From: LZORAL124-50-18 sp051208045
GTDB taxonomy: Bacteria > Pseudomonadota > Gammaproteobacteria > Pseudomonadales > Oleiphilaceae
NCBI GenBank assembly: GCA_051208045.1
Contig: JBPJFY010000004.1
Location: 124,001-188,000 of the forward strand
Direction: 5' to 3'
DNA: 64,000 nt
Part shown: piece after piece, positions 53,499 through 63,892 of the stretch
How positions within the stretch are numbered: position 1 is the first letter of the stretch
Layout of the letters: each line of letters begins with the position of its first letter
Made by a program: the position numbers and the translations under genes
Notes under the pieces: model-generated
The model's database searches: none
Told to the model about the DNA's origin: nothing
What the model saw: only the letters and a program-made list of their open reading frames with translations

Positions 53499-55130
53499 AT
53501 GGGTTGGTTCGAGCGCAGCCTCTTTAATAAGATGCTTGCCATTAATGTGGTGGGTGCACTAACCATTGCGCTGGCCGCTGCATTCTTTCTGGCACGCATG
53601 ATCGAAGGATTGGACAGTTATCGCTCGCTCAACCTCAACGAGGCCGCCAATCAAAAGCACATCACGCAGATTTCTATTCAATTTGAAACACAAATAAAAG
53701 AGTGGAAGAACCTGCTGCTTCGTGGCGAAAAGGCAGAAAATTTGACTAAATACTGGTCACTTTTTGAAGAGCAGGAAGCGCTTGTGCAATCTCTCTCGCG
53801 CACATTATTGGAGGCACTGCCTAAATCCCCGGAAAAGAAAAAGCTGGAGGAGTTTATGGCTGCTCACCGCGAAATGGGCAGCGATTACCGGAATGCGTTG
53901 GAACGGTTTAAATCCTCCAACTTCAACATCAAGGTGGGTGACGCCGTGGCTAAGGGGTTTGACCGAAAACCCGGCCAGCTCCTGGATGAGCTGATCGAGT
54001 CGTTGAATACCCTGGCTCTTGACAAATTGGCAGACTCCAATCAATTCTCGACCCAAACGACGATCATTTCTGCTGGCATCATGTTCGCTTCAATCCTGCT
54101 TTTTGGGGCTGTCAGTGTTTTCGTCAGTGCCAACATACTGGTGAATCCAGTCATCGAACTCACACGAGTCCTGGAAAATCAAAGCAAAGGAAAATTGACT
54201 GACGAAATTGCACTGAATCGAGCCGACGAACTGGGCATCTTGGCTGGCAGCGCTCGCCGCCTTCAGTCCTTTCTCAAAGATGTGTCAGACCACTTGTTGA
54301 ATGCCAATGCCTCGCTTCAGAAATCTACAACCGCTCTGAAGAGTGCATCCAGTGACGTTGCCCGGCAAGTCAAAGCCACCCATGGCAAAACCAATCACAT
54401 CGCAGATGCTACTGAAGAAATGGGAGATACTGCCAATCAGGTATCACACCATGCCCAGTCCGCAGCGGAACTGGCATCTGAAGCCGACCAGGCGGCCACC
54501 GAGGCCGTGGGGAACATGCGTGACGCCAACCAGGGCATCCAGCAACTGACTGAACAGGTCGAGAACACGGCAGTCACCGTAAAGGAGCTGGAAGAACTCG
54601 CAAACAATGTCGGTACCGTACTGAGCGTGATTCGAGATATCGCGGAGCAGACCAACCTGTTGGCATTGAATGCCGCCATAGAAGCCGCTCGTGCCGGGGA
54701 GCAAGGACGTGGTTTTGCCGTAGTCGCCGATGAGGTAAGAGGGCTGGCCAGCAAAACACAGGAGTCTACGGAGGAAATCGAACAAATCATTGAAAGTGTA
54801 CAGAATGGCGCTCATAAAACAGTGTCCGTAATGAACACCAGCCGGGAGATTACCTCACAAAGTGCAGAGCGTTTTCGTCTGGCGTCGGAAAAACTGGAAC
54901 TGATCTCCGGAAGCATCGGTCAGATCAATGATATCAACATTCAAGTCTCCACCGCCGTCGAGCAACAAACACGAGTGACAGGGGAAATCACTCGTACTAT
55001 TCACGAGGTGGTTTCGCTGGTGAATCAAACGTCGGAAACAGTGAATGGAACCTTAGGCGTCGCAGACAGCGTGGGCTTGATGGCGGACCAGTCTAACAAG
55101 CTCTCGCTCCGATTTGAATCGGGTATTTAA
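53499..55130 (+). CDS. Methyl-accepting chemotaxis protein
   Basis: A 543-residue chemoreceptor: membrane helix at about 12-34, a helical periplasmic sensor of about 160 residues, a second helix near 195-215, a HAMP domain (NPVIELTRVLENQSKGKL) and a signalling domain with RDIAEQTNLLALNAAIEAA at the hairpin tip. No C-terminal NWETF-like CheR tether. ATG 53499 with TTGGAG upstream is chosen over the longer frame from 53361. Ligand unknown. Confidence 0.94.
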   Translation: MGWFERSLFNKMLAINVVGALTIALAAAFFLARMIEGLDSYRSLNLNEAANQKHITQISIQFETQIKEWKNLLLRGEKAENLTKYWSLFEEQEALVQSLSRTLLEALPKSPEKKKLEEFMAAHREMGSDYRNALERFKSSNFNIKVGDAVAKGFDRKPGQLLDELIESLNTLALDKLADSNQFSTQTTIISAGIMFASILLFGAVSVFVSANILVNPVIELTRVLENQSKGKLTDEIALNRADELGILAGSARRLQSFLKDVSDHLLNANASLQKSTTALKSASSDVARQVKATHGKTNHIADATEEMGDTANQVSHHAQSAAELASEADQAATEAVGNMRDANQGIQQLTEQVENTAVTVKELEELANNVGTVLSVIRDIAEQTNLLALNAAIEAARAGEQGRGFAVVADEVRGLASKTQESTEEIEQIIESVQNGAHKTVSVMNTSREITSQSAERFRLASEKLELISGSIGQINDINIQVSTAVEQQTRVTGEITRTIHEVVSLVNQTSETVNGTLGVADSVGLMADQSNKLSLRFESGI

Positions 55131-55134
55131 ACAC

Positions 55135-55159
55135 AAAAAAGGCTCCAATCTCGGGAGCC
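55135..55159 (-). terminator. Terminator of the 85-residue orphan gene
   Basis: On the minus strand GGCTCC pairs with GGAGCC around a 7-base loop and is followed by TTTTTT. It therefore serves the minus-strand gene at 55214, supporting that ORF as real. Confidence 0.8.
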
Positions 55160-55213
55160 GGAAAACTACAGTAAACTCTCATTCACTGTCAGACAAGGAA
55201 ATTTTGGGTCGTC

Positions 55214-55471
55214 TCAGTGACCCGTGTTGTGACTCGGCGTAACAATACCCCGATCAATCAACTCTTCAATCAAATCTGGATCCAGTTCGTGGCAGAAATT
55301 GCGAAAGTACCGTTGAATAATCAGATCCTTGGACTCAGAGGATTGGTTAATTAAATCCAGTCGGGACCCTTCGTCAGCCAACCGGAAACGCAAACCAAAC
55401 TTCTTACGAAACTGAAATTCCAACTGTTGCAGGTGAAATATACTGGCCTGACTGAATATGATTTTATCCAT
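55214..55471 (-). CDS. Small hypothetical protein
   Basis: An 85-residue charged protein, MDKIIFSQASIFHLQQLEF at the start and a helical, aromatic-rich middle (LIIQRYFRNFCHELDP). No membrane segment or known motif. It has an AGAGGT ribosome site and its own T-tailed terminator, which makes it credible. Function unknown; not obviously linked to the chemoreceptor or HDOD gene. Confidence 0.65.
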   Translation of the reverse strand: MDKIIFSQASIFHLQQLEFQFRKKFGLRFRLADEGSRLDLINQSSESKDLIIQRYFRNFCHELDPDLIEELIDRGIVTPSHNTGH

Positions 55472-55715
55472 CGTAGTGACCTCTTTGAGCAGCGGTTCAA
55501 GGAATATGATTGTTTTACTTTTCCCTCTACTAAAACTTTACTACGCACTCAGGAAAAAGAAAGCCTGTCACAGAAACGTCCTTTTCAAACCGTTAGATCC
55601 TGTATCTTGCTATCTCTTTGTTTTTCTTTATTTTTAACCGTTGACATTGCTTTTACATTTAACAAACAATTACATAAAGCTACACAATTGCGACGCAACG
55701 TAACGCCCAAATCGC

Positions 55716-57116
55716 CTAGCTGTCCGGGTCCAGCATGCCAGCCATCATCAGAATCTCATCTTTGGCTGCAATGAGGTCGTCAATCACCTCAGCGGCTCTA
55801 TCCGGATCAAGTCCAAGGCGCTCATAGAGTTCATCCGTAATCACTTGAGCCGCACCCAGCGGAATACCGCGTTCGGACAACAGATTCCGCGCAACATATA
55901 GAATGCCTGCATAATTGGCATTGATACCGTCGAACTCTGGCGACTTCTGATGCCGTAATGCAATCACCACTTCCTCAGGCAGATTCCAGATGTGCATGAG
56001 CCGACTTCCCATCTGCTCACGGGTGATACCCAGCAGGAAGTGCTCAATGTAAGAGTTGTCCACGTGCCGATTTGCCTCAATATAGCGACAAATCAAACTG
56101 AAGTGCGGCGGAAACACATGCGCCAGCACCAGATAACCCAAATTATGAAGCAAGCCGGACAAATACGTGAGCCCGAACCCCGGCCGCATATCTCTTGGCA
56201 AGGTATTCACAAGCGCACCACTCGCTGTAGCCATCCAGACCGCTTGCTGCCAGTAATCGAGAAAACCTTTTGGGCTCTCTTTCGGCTGTTGAAGCGTTTT
56301 TCCCAGGGCTAAACCCATGGACAGATTCATGACCAAATCAAAGCCCAATACGCGCATAATCGCATCATGCACCGATTTCACTTTGCCTGGCGCTGCATAG
56401 AATGATGAGGATGCCCAACTCACCACCTGAGCAGATAAACTTGGATCGGTCTCGACCACATCCGTCAATTCATTGATACCTGCTTCCGGATCTGCACGTA
56501 AATGTATGATTTTCTGCGCCGTTTCAGGTAAGGGAGGCAATTCCAGCGTATCGTCCAAGCGTTGTTTGATCCGCAGGTAAGTAAACTTTTTAATGGCCTG
56601 GGTTATTTGCGCCACATCATCCTCAAAATCGCAGGAGTTAGCGGAGATTTCCTCCAGAGGAACCGAAAACTCCTCTTCACGCGCCTTTTCCAGCAGCACG
56701 TTAAAAGAGCCGTGTGTAAAATGAACCAGGTTTTCCCCGTCACCCGCCTCGACATAGACCTCCGGCATCGCAGAGATGCGTTGATCCACCACACAGGGCA
56801 TATCGGTAATTTCCGGTAATGCTGGTAGATTTACCAGACTCAATCGGGCACGAATGCTTTCCTCGTCATCCGGGGACAGCGCTTGCAGTTCTCGCCCGAG
56901 TTTCGTATTCAACGCATCTACATCCAGCAGGCAGTTGGCGGGCACTAATACCTGGATGCGTCCAAGCACGTCATGCATCATCACACTGATCACCGTCTGT
57001 GCGCTCAGTGCGGGAGATTTCGCGACGATTTCTGTCGTCACACTCCCCTTTCCTTCCGGATCGGGTGAATTTTGAAAGCGACTGAGGAAAGTGTTCACTG
57101 CATTTGGAATCGACAT
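55716..57116 (-). CDS. YbaK-like domain and HDOD domain fusion protein
   Basis: A 466-residue protein. Residues of about 10-140 resemble the YbaK/aminoacyl-tRNA deacylase fold, and about 190-390 form an HDOD domain (LPPLPETAQKIIHLRADPEAGI, with a degenerate HD core HNLGYLVLAHVFPPHF). This is a known fusion family in gammaproteobacteria; a deacylase activity is unproved. ATG 57116 is chosen over 57161 because GGGAA lies close upstream. It faces away from recG. Confidence 0.88.
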   Translation of the reverse strand: MSIPNAVNTFLSRFQNSPDPEGKGSVTTEIVAKSPALSAQTVISVMMHDVLGRIQVLVPANCLLDVDALNTKLGRELQALSPDDEESIRARLSLVNLPALPEITDMPCVVDQRISAMPEVYVEAGDGENLVHFTHGSFNVLLEKAREEEFSVPLEEISANSCDFEDDVAQITQAIKKFTYLRIKQRLDDTLELPPLPETAQKIIHLRADPEAGINELTDVVETDPSLSAQVVSWASSSFYAAPGKVKSVHDAIMRVLGFDLVMNLSMGLALGKTLQQPKESPKGFLDYWQQAVWMATASGALVNTLPRDMRPGFGLTYLSGLLHNLGYLVLAHVFPPHFSLICRYIEANRHVDNSYIEHFLLGITREQMGSRLMHIWNLPEEVVIALRHQKSPEFDGINANYAGILYVARNLLSERGIPLGAAQVITDELYERLGLDPDRAAEVIDDLIAAKDEILMMAGMLDPDS

Positions 57117-57336
57117 GGAAAGTTCCCAACTAATTTGACCTGAATTCGCATGGCGCATCACCCATTCTGAAACCAGACATGTTTCCGCGCTGATAAAATG
57201 AGTATAGTCGGTCTATCCAGAAAAGGTGGCTCTCGGCGGGAGGAATTACATAATCGGCCTTGTTTTATTACCACACCACTGATTCACATAAACAGCAGGA
57301 TACATCAGCACGGTTCATGGCTACCGAGAGTGAGCA

Positions 57337-59445
57337 TTAGACGTCGGCATACATGATGCGAGACCCGATCCAACGCTGCATCATCCCCTGTATGGCCCCA
57401 GGTTTGTCTGCATACTCGGTGGCATCTTCTCTCACGGCCTCAAGCCAGCACTTGTCCCGCTGCAAGTCGGCCATTTTAAAGCTCATCAGCCCGGTCTGGC
57501 GTGTACCCAGCAGCTCTCCTGGGCCACGAATCTCCAAATCCTTTTCCGCGATCACAAAGCCACTGTTGCTTTCACGCATGGCTTTCAGCCTTGCCCGACC
57601 ATTCTCCGAAAGCGGCGTACTGTACATCAGCAGACAATAGCTGTCCTGATCCCCGCGCCCAACCCGACCACGCAACTGGTGTAACTGTGCCAGGCCGAGC
57701 CTTTCCGGGTTTTCGATGATCATCAACGTCGCATTGGGCACGTCCACACCCACTTCGATCACCGTCGTCGCCACGAGTAAATCCAGAACACCTTCTTTGA
57801 ATTGGTCCATGACACGTGCTTTATCGGCAGATTTCAACCGCCCATGGATCAAGCCAACGTTCAACTCAGGCAGCTGTGCAACCAGCGCGTCAAACGTCGA
57901 TTCTGCGGCTTGACACTGCAGCACTTCCGACTCTTCGATCAGCGTACATACCCAGTACGCCTGACGCCCTTCCTGACAGGCCAGCCTGACGCGCTCGATT
58001 ACCTCATTTCTTTTTTGATCACTGACAACCGCGGTAACAATCTCCTTTCGTCCCGGGGGTAACTCATCAATCACAGAAGTATCCAGATCTGCGTATGCAC
58101 TCATTGCCAAGGTACGGGGAATGGGTGTGGCAGTCATGATCAGCTGGTGGGGCACAAACCCGGCCTGACCTTTTTCCTTCAACGCCAATCGCTGATGCAC
58201 CCCAAAACGATGCTGCTCATCCACAATCACCAACGCCAGACTGTCAAAATGCACATCATCCTGAAACAACGCATGGGTGCCCACAACGAGAGAAATCCGT
58301 CTTTCACCGACATCCGCCATTAACTCACGTCGGGCTTTGGCACCCGTTTTACCGGATAACCAGCCCACACTAATGCCCAGCGGTCGAAACCAGTTTTCAA
58401 AATTGATTCGATGCTGCTCTGCCAAAATTTCAGTGGGTGCCATCACCGCCACCTGGAAACCGCTGTCAATCACCGCGAGCGCGGACAAGGCCGCCACGAT
58501 CGTCTTTCCAGACCCTACATCACCCTGAACCAGCCGCATCATTGGATGGGGGAGTACCAGATCCGACAGAATTTCGTTAATGACCCGTTGCTGTGCCCGG
58601 GTGAGAGAAAAAGGTAACTCGGATAACAGCTGATAAAACAAATGTTGTGTTGTAGCGCCTGTTGTGAAACTTTCTGATCCATAGTGTGCAGCGATAGTAT
58701 GTGCGCGATGTGCTTTCACAGAATGGCGCATTCGAAGCAAACTGAAGTGGTGGGCCAACAACTCTTCATAGATGAACCGGGATTGCGCCGGGTGAGTTCC
58801 GGACAGCAACCGGGACAGATTGATCTCCAATCCTGGCTCATGAAGCAATCGCAGGGCCCCTTCGATGGGCGGGAACCCGTATTTTTGGCACGTACGCTGG
58901 AACAGATACTCTCTCGGGGGGTGTTTGGGCAAGCGCTTCAGGGCTTCCCGTATCAATCCCCGCAACCGGTTTTGAGATATCCCCTCTGTCAGCGGGTATA
59001 CCGGCGTCAACGCCTCACTCAGTTCAGGCCATTCTTCACCCTTTTTCACCTGGTATTCCGGGTGATACATTTCCAATCCATTGCGCCCGAGCCGCACATC
59101 ACCAAAGAAACGCACCTCATTTCCAGCGGTAAACTGCTTCTGCTGCGCTGCATTGAAATAGTAAAATCGCAATGTGATGCGTCCGCTGGCATCCTCAACA
59201 ATCACTTCAAGACTTCGTCGCTTCCCAAAGTTGATCTGGCTGGCAACCACCCTCCCCTGCCCCTGAACGGTGTCTCCCCGATTGATACTACTCAGAGGCC
59301 AGAGATGAGCGCGGTCTTCATACCGAAAAGGCAAATGAAACAACAAATCCAGCACCGACCGAATATTCAACTTTTCCAACGTTTTTTCGACCGATGGCCC
59401 GACCTTGGGCAGGTCAGTGACAGGTAATTCATCCAATCCGTGCAC
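57337..59445 (-). CDS. recG: ATP-dependent DNA helicase RecG
   Basis: A 702-residue branch-migrating helicase that remodels stalled forks and D-loops. N-terminal wedge domain (LSSINRGDTVQGQGRVVAS), then Walker A GDVGSGKT, the DEQH box, TATPIPRT and the C-terminal helicase motifs through QLRGRVGRG. Length and order are normal. It begins 3 bases after the oxyR stop, so oxyR-recG form an operon. Confidence 0.97.
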   Translation of the reverse strand: MHGLDELPVTDLPKVGPSVEKTLEKLNIRSVLDLLFHLPFRYEDRAHLWPLSSINRGDTVQGQGRVVASQINFGKRRSLEVIVEDASGRITLRFYYFNAAQQKQFTAGNEVRFFGDVRLGRNGLEMYHPEYQVKKGEEWPELSEALTPVYPLTEGISQNRLRGLIREALKRLPKHPPREYLFQRTCQKYGFPPIEGALRLLHEPGLEINLSRLLSGTHPAQSRFIYEELLAHHFSLLRMRHSVKAHRAHTIAAHYGSESFTTGATTQHLFYQLLSELPFSLTRAQQRVINEILSDLVLPHPMMRLVQGDVGSGKTIVAALSALAVIDSGFQVAVMAPTEILAEQHRINFENWFRPLGISVGWLSGKTGAKARRELMADVGERRISLVVGTHALFQDDVHFDSLALVIVDEQHRFGVHQRLALKEKGQAGFVPHQLIMTATPIPRTLAMSAYADLDTSVIDELPPGRKEIVTAVVSDQKRNEVIERVRLACQEGRQAYWVCTLIEESEVLQCQAAESTFDALVAQLPELNVGLIHGRLKSADKARVMDQFKEGVLDLLVATTVIEVGVDVPNATLMIIENPERLGLAQLHQLRGRVGRGDQDSYCLLMYSTPLSENGRARLKAMRESNSGFVIAEKDLEIRGPGELLGTRQTGLMSFKMADLQRDKCWLEAVREDATEYADKPGAIQGMMQRWIGSRIMYADV

Positions 59446-59448
59446 GTC

Positions 59449-60396
59449 TTACTTTTCCTGACTGGTGATGCGACACTGCCCAGCGGCAAGAGCAAGCGTA
59501 TCAATCGCTTTCGTTCTCGGAAAAGTGACTCGCCAGGCCACCGCTACGGTTCGACTCGGTGCAGGCGCATCAAAGTGCCTGACCTCAACCAGATCCGCCA
59601 GATTGCTTGGCCCGGTAGCGGCAGACAACGGCAACACACTGATGCCAAATCCCGTAGCCACCATTTGCTTGATCGTTTCCAGCGAGCTGCCCTCGGTGAT
59701 CAACGCCCCTTTTTTAACTTTGTTGGCCTGCTGGCTGCTCTCACGCTGCACCAGCGCTTGCTCGATCTGCGGGCAGGCATCCAGCAGCTGATCCCGAAAA
59801 CAATGACCCGGCCCCAACATCAGTAAATTGTCCGAGAGTAAATCCACGGCAGAAATACTCTTTTTCTTTGCCAATGGGTGTTGTTTGGGCAGCAACACCA
59901 CAAAAGGCTCATCGTAGAGCGGAAGAGTCAGTACTTCCGGCTCTTGAAAAGGCAGAGCAATGATAATCGCGTCCAATCGAGAGTTTTTCAATTTTTCCGT
60001 AAGCACCGAAGTATAGTTTTCTTCGACATACAAGGGCATGTCCGGTGCAACTCGTCGAATTTCAGGCACCAGATGCGGAAACAGATAGGGGCCGATGGTA
60101 TAAATTGCCCCCAACTTTAACGGCGCGGCCAATGGGTCCTTCCCTTCCTGTACAATATCCTGAATCATCCCGGCCTCGTTTAGGACACGGCAGGATTGCT
60201 CGATCACTTTTTTACCGATCTCCGTGGCAGCCACCTGACTCTTACTGCGTTCAAACAGCACCACCCCCAACTCGTCCTCCAGCTTTTTCACGGCAACACT
60301 CAGGGTGGGCTGACTCACGTGACATCGTTCCGCCGCTCTGCCAAAATGTTTTTCTTCAGCTAACGAAACAATGTACTTAAGCTCTGTCAGGGTCAT
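59449..60396 (-). CDS. oxyR: Hydrogen peroxide-sensing regulator OxyR
   Basis: A 315-residue LysR-family activator. The redox pair Cys199 and Cys208 lies in GHCFRDQLLDAC at exactly the E. coli positions, so disulfide-based peroxide sensing is expected. N-terminal helix-turn-helix is AAERCHVSQPTLSVAVKKLE. It is directly upstream of recG on the minus strand. Confidence 0.96.
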   Translation of the reverse strand: MTLTELKYIVSLAEEKHFGRAAERCHVSQPTLSVAVKKLEDELGVVLFERSKSQVAATEIGKKVIEQSCRVLNEAGMIQDIVQEGKDPLAAPLKLGAIYTIGPYLFPHLVPEIRRVAPDMPLYVEENYTSVLTEKLKNSRLDAIIIALPFQEPEVLTLPLYDEPFVVLLPKQHPLAKKKSISAVDLLSDNLLMLGPGHCFRDQLLDACPQIEQALVQRESSQQANKVKKGALITEGSSLETIKQMVATGFGISVLPLSAATGPSNLADLVEVRHFDAPAPSRTVAVAWRVTFPRTKAIDTLALAAGQCRITSQEK

Positions 60397-60424
60397 GGCG
60401 TTGCCTTTATCTCAGGAGAAATGA

Positions 60425-61327
60425 ATGAAGGATAATCATATACTTATCATTGGTGGCGGGGCAATCGGAATGCCAGTAGCCAAGCAACTTGTGATCGACC
60501 ACGCGGTGACCGTTGTCACCCGATCCCCTTATATGCAAAAGCAAACAGAAACCACCGGAGAGTTGAACTTACTCACCGCCGACATCTGTCAGCCCAACAC
60601 CCTCGAAAGTTGTTTGGCGCACAAACCCGATGTCATTCTGGTGTGTGTATCACCGCCAACATTTTCGGAAGCGGCGTACCAACAGGTGTACGTGACCGGC
60701 ATTCAAAGTTTGCTTCTTGCGCTCAAAAACGTATCTCACAACCCCAAGCACTTGTTTTTTATCTCCAGCACGAGCGTCTATCACCAAAATGATGACAGCT
60801 GGGTGGATGAACATGCCCCCACGGAACCCGGCAGTTTTTCCGGCAAAGCGTTACTGGAAGCCGAGTCAGAGCTCACCCGGTCATCAATACCAAGCACAGT
60901 TATCCGGTTTTCAGGGATCTACGGGGGAGACCGCACGCGACTCATTGAACAGGTGCTGGAGGGGTCACACACAACTTATCTCAAAGAAGCGTACACCAAT
61001 CGCATTCATGAGCAGGATTGCATACGGCTTATTGTTCACCTCATAAGGAAATGCCTCATCGGCGAACCACTCCAGCCGCTTTACCTGGCATCAGATTGCC
61101 AACCCACGCGCATGGGGGCAGTGTTTGATGTCATTCGACATGAGCTCATCGCAGGAGGCATTCCCCTCCCCGAAGCCACGCAAGACGGCACGAAGGGAAA
61201 AAGGCGCGCGGGCAGTAAGCGGTGCAGTAACCGAGCTATACGCAAAACGGGTTTCTCGTTTCTTTATCCAACTTTCAAGGAAGGATACACTGAAATGGTT
61301 CGACGCTACATTGAACAACGGCAATGA
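60425..61327 (+). CDS. NAD-dependent epimerase/dehydratase-like SDR protein
   Basis: A 300-residue Rossmann protein of the extended/atypical SDR group, with IIGGGAIGMPVAKQL at residue 6 and the STSVYHQND segment. It resembles YeeZ-type proteins; the active-site Tyr-Lys pair is unclear. ATG 60425 follows AGGAGA; an overlapping ATG at 60421 is out of frame. It diverges from oxyR with only 28 bases between starts, so its promoter overlaps the oxyR 5' end. Confidence 0.85.
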   Translation: MKDNHILIIGGGAIGMPVAKQLVIDHAVTVVTRSPYMQKQTETTGELNLLTADICQPNTLESCLAHKPDVILVCVSPPTFSEAAYQQVYVTGIQSLLLALKNVSHNPKHLFFISSTSVYHQNDDSWVDEHAPTEPGSFSGKALLEAESELTRSSIPSTVIRFSGIYGGDRTRLIEQVLEGSHTTYLKEAYTNRIHEQDCIRLIVHLIRKCLIGEPLQPLYLASDCQPTRMGAVFDVIRHELIAGGIPLPEATQDGTKGKRRAGSKRCSNRAIRKTGFSFLYPTFKEGYTEMVRRYIEQRQ

Positions 61328-61337
61328 TGGCAGCCAG

Positions 61338-61721
61338 TTAAAGTTCCATGATGGCATCCATTTCCACTTCTGCCCCCTTAGGCAAAGCCGCCACACCCAC
61401 CGCTGCGCGCGCCGGATAGGGTTGCGTGAAATAGGTGGCCATTATTTCATTGACGGTCCCAAAATGACTCAGGTCCGTCAGATATATATTCAGCTTGGCA
61501 ATCGACTGCAAGCTCCCTCCGGCAGCGACACACACCGCTTTCAGGTTTTCAAATACCTGGATAATCTGCTTATCCATCTCTCCTTGCACCAGTTCCATCG
61601 TTTCCGGATCCAACGGAATCTGGCCTGACAAATACACCGTGTTACCAACCTTCACCGCCTGAGAGTAGGTCCCGATCGCCTTCGGCGCATCCGGCGTTTG
61701 AATTACAGATCGATTTGACAT
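61338..61721 (-). CDS. ridA: RidA-family enamine/imine deaminase
   Basis: A 127-residue trimeric protein that hydrolyses reactive enamine intermediates from threonine and serine dehydratases. IGTYSQAVKVGNTVYLSGQ and PARAAVGVAALPKGAEVEMD are diagnostic, including the conserved Arg. It follows spoT by 8 bases, a common arrangement. Confidence 0.96.
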   Translation of the reverse strand: MSNRSVIQTPDAPKAIGTYSQAVKVGNTVYLSGQIPLDPETMELVQGEMDKQIIQVFENLKAVCVAAGGSLQSIAKLNIYLTDLSHFGTVNEIMATYFTQPYPARAAVGVAALPKGAEVEMDAIMEL

Positions 61722-61729
61722 AGACGTTC

Positions 61730-63892
61730 CTAACTTTTTACCCGCGTTATATTGGTCACAGCTCGTAAAGCTTTTATTCGTTTCATCACTTTGGCCAAAT
61801 GTTTTCGGCCTTGCACATGAATAACCAAACTGATAACACTCAACTTGGCACTTTGTTCTTCCACATTGATCTTCTCAATGTTTCCTTCCGCTTTCGTTAC
61901 CGCAGTTGCCAGTTCAGCAATGATACCCCGCTGTCTTTCCAATTCTACCCGGAGAGCGACGGAAAACTCATCAGTAATATCTTTTGCCCACTTCAGGTGA
62001 ATCCAGGGGCCATCCTGGGTTGATAGACGGTTTACCTTTTCGCAGGTTTCAGAATGAATCACCATGCCCTTCCCGGAATCCATTACCCCCACAATGGGGT
62101 CGCCGGGAATCGGTTTACAGCACTTCCCAAACTTCAGCACCAGCCCCTCGGTACCCTTTATCATAAACGCTTTGTCATGGGTTGGTTCATCGACCGACAC
62201 CAGGTTGGCAGAATCCGCCAGATCCTCCGTGACCAACTGCCGAGCGATAATAAACGCCATTCGATTACCCAATCCGACCTGTTCCAGAAGGGCTTCAAAA
62301 CTATCAACCTGGTTATGCACCGCAACACGCAGCCGTTGCTGATCTGTGATCTCCGCCAGCTTTTTATCAAAGCTCTTCAGTGAACGTTTCAGCAGCTGAC
62401 GGCCCAGATCAATGGATTCCGTTTGTTTCTGTTGCTTGAGGTAGTGCCGAATACTGCTCCGGGCTCGCCCGGTAACCACAAACGACAACCAGGCCGGGCT
62501 GGGTTGCGCGCCTGGCGCGGTTATAATCTCCACAGTCTGACCGCTGCTCAGGGGGGCGCTCAACGGATACAGATTTTTATTTACTCGGCACGCGACGCAA
62601 GCATTCCCGATATCCGTGTGAATACTGTAAGCAAAGTCGATCGCGGTAGCGCCTGCCGGTAATTCAAGTATTTTCCCTTTAGGTGTAAACACATAGAGTT
62701 CGTCTTTAAACAGATCAATCTTTACATGCTCAATAAACTCCAGCGAATCGCCCGTGTTTTCCCGAATCTGCATCAATCCTTTCACCCATCGATCTACCCG
62801 CATTTGATTCGCAGAGAGTGCTTCAGATGCATGCGTTTTATAAATCCAGTGTGAGGCGATACCGTGATTCGCAAGTTCTTCCATGTCTTTGGTGCGAATC
62901 TGAATCTCGATATTCACGTGCATACCAAACAACGTGGTGTGGAGGGATTGGTAGCCATTTGCCTTGGGCATGGCGATATAGTCTTTAAAACGGCCAGGCA
63001 GTGGCTTGTAGACGTGGTGGACAGCGCCCAGAATCCGGTAGCAATCATCCTCGGTTTCCGTGATCACCCGAAAAGCATACACATCCATGATTTCATGGAA
63101 CGATTTACTCTTTGTTTTCATTTTCTGATAAATGCTGTTCAGGTGTTTTTCCCGACCGATGATCTTTCCATTCAGACCGCGCTTTACCAGCTCCTGTTCG
63201 AGGCGATTTTTAATTTCAGAAATAATCTCTCGATGATTCCCTCGAAGTTTTTCAACGGCTTTCTTGATATAACTGGCGCGCATAGGGTGCAAAGTGGAGA
63301 ATCCAAGATCTTCCAGTTCGACACGTATGGTGTTAATGCCTAATCGATTGGCAATCGGCGCATAGATATCCAGAGTTTCCGTTGCTATTCGCCGACGTTT
63401 TTCATAGCTGAGCGGCCCCAGTGTACGCATATTGTGAAGTCGATCCGCCAGCTTGACCAAAATGACCCGAATGTCTTTTGCCATTGCCAGAGTCATCTTT
63501 TGAAAGTTTTCCGCCTGCGCTTCCGCTTTGGAACGAAACTCGATCTGGGTAAGTTTACTGACACCATCCACCAGATCAGCTACCGTATTACCAAACTGGG
63601 CGGCAAGCTCTTCGTAGGTGGTTTCCGTGTCTTCGATGACATCATGGAGCAGCGCAGCCATGAGACTTTGGTAGTCCATTCCCATTTCAGCAAGTATTCG
63701 ACATACGGCCACAGGATGCGAGATATACGGATCACCGCTCCGTCGGTACTGCCCTTCATGAGATTCTTTGGCAACGCGAAAGGCACGCGCCACCAGCGTG
63801 ACCCGGTCCGGTTCCAGATAACTTTCGAGAATGCCTCTTACATCCCCAAATGCCTGATCAACAGCACACTCTCGTGTCTTTATCTCTTCACT
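61730..63892 (-). CDS. spoT: Bifunctional (p)ppGpp synthetase/hydrolase SpoT
   Basis: A 720-residue RelA/SpoT enzyme. The HD hydrolase domain (SHPVAVCRILAEMG, ALLHDVIEDT) is intact, followed by the synthetase domain (FRVITETEDDCYRIL, PKANGYQSLHTTL), a TGS domain (VFTPKGKILELPAGATAIDFA) and C-terminal ACT region. The start is uncertain: GTG 63892 is used by comparison with family length, but the frame stays open to the window edge and GTG 63943 is an alternative. Confidence 0.94.
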   Translation of the reverse strand, partial: SEEIKTRECAVDQAFGDVRGILESYLEPDRVTLVARAFRVAKESHEGQYRRSGDPYISHPVAVCRILAEMGMDYQSLMAALLHDVIEDTETTYEELAAQFGNTVADLVDGVSKLTQIEFRSKAEAQAENFQKMTLAMAKDIRVILVKLADRLHNMRTLGPLSYEKRRRIATETLDIYAPIANRLGINTIRVELEDLGFSTLHPMRASYIKKAVEKLRGNHREIISEIKNRLEQELVKRGLNGKIIGREKHLNSIYQKMKTKSKSFHEIMDVYAFRVITETEDDCYRILGAVHHVYKPLPGRFKDYIAMPKANGYQSLHTTLFGMHVNIEIQIRTKDMEELANHGIASHWIYKTHASEALSANQMRVDRWVKGLMQIRENTGDSLEFIEHVKIDLFKDELYVFTPKGKILELPAGATAIDFAYSIHTDIGNACVACRVNKNLYPLSAPLSSGQTVEIITAPGAQPSPAWLSFVVTGRARSSIRHYLKQQKQTESIDLGRQLLKRSLKSFDKKLAEITDQQRLRVAVHNQVDSFEALLEQVGLGNRMAFIIARQLVTEDLADSANLVSVDEPTHDKAFMIKGTEGLVLKFGKCCKPIPGDPIVGVMDSGKGMVIHSETCEKVNRLSTQDGPWIHLKWAKDITDEFSVALRVELERQRGIIAELATAVTKAEGNIEKINVEEQSAKLSVISLVIHVQGRKHLAKVMKRIKALRAVTNITRVKS

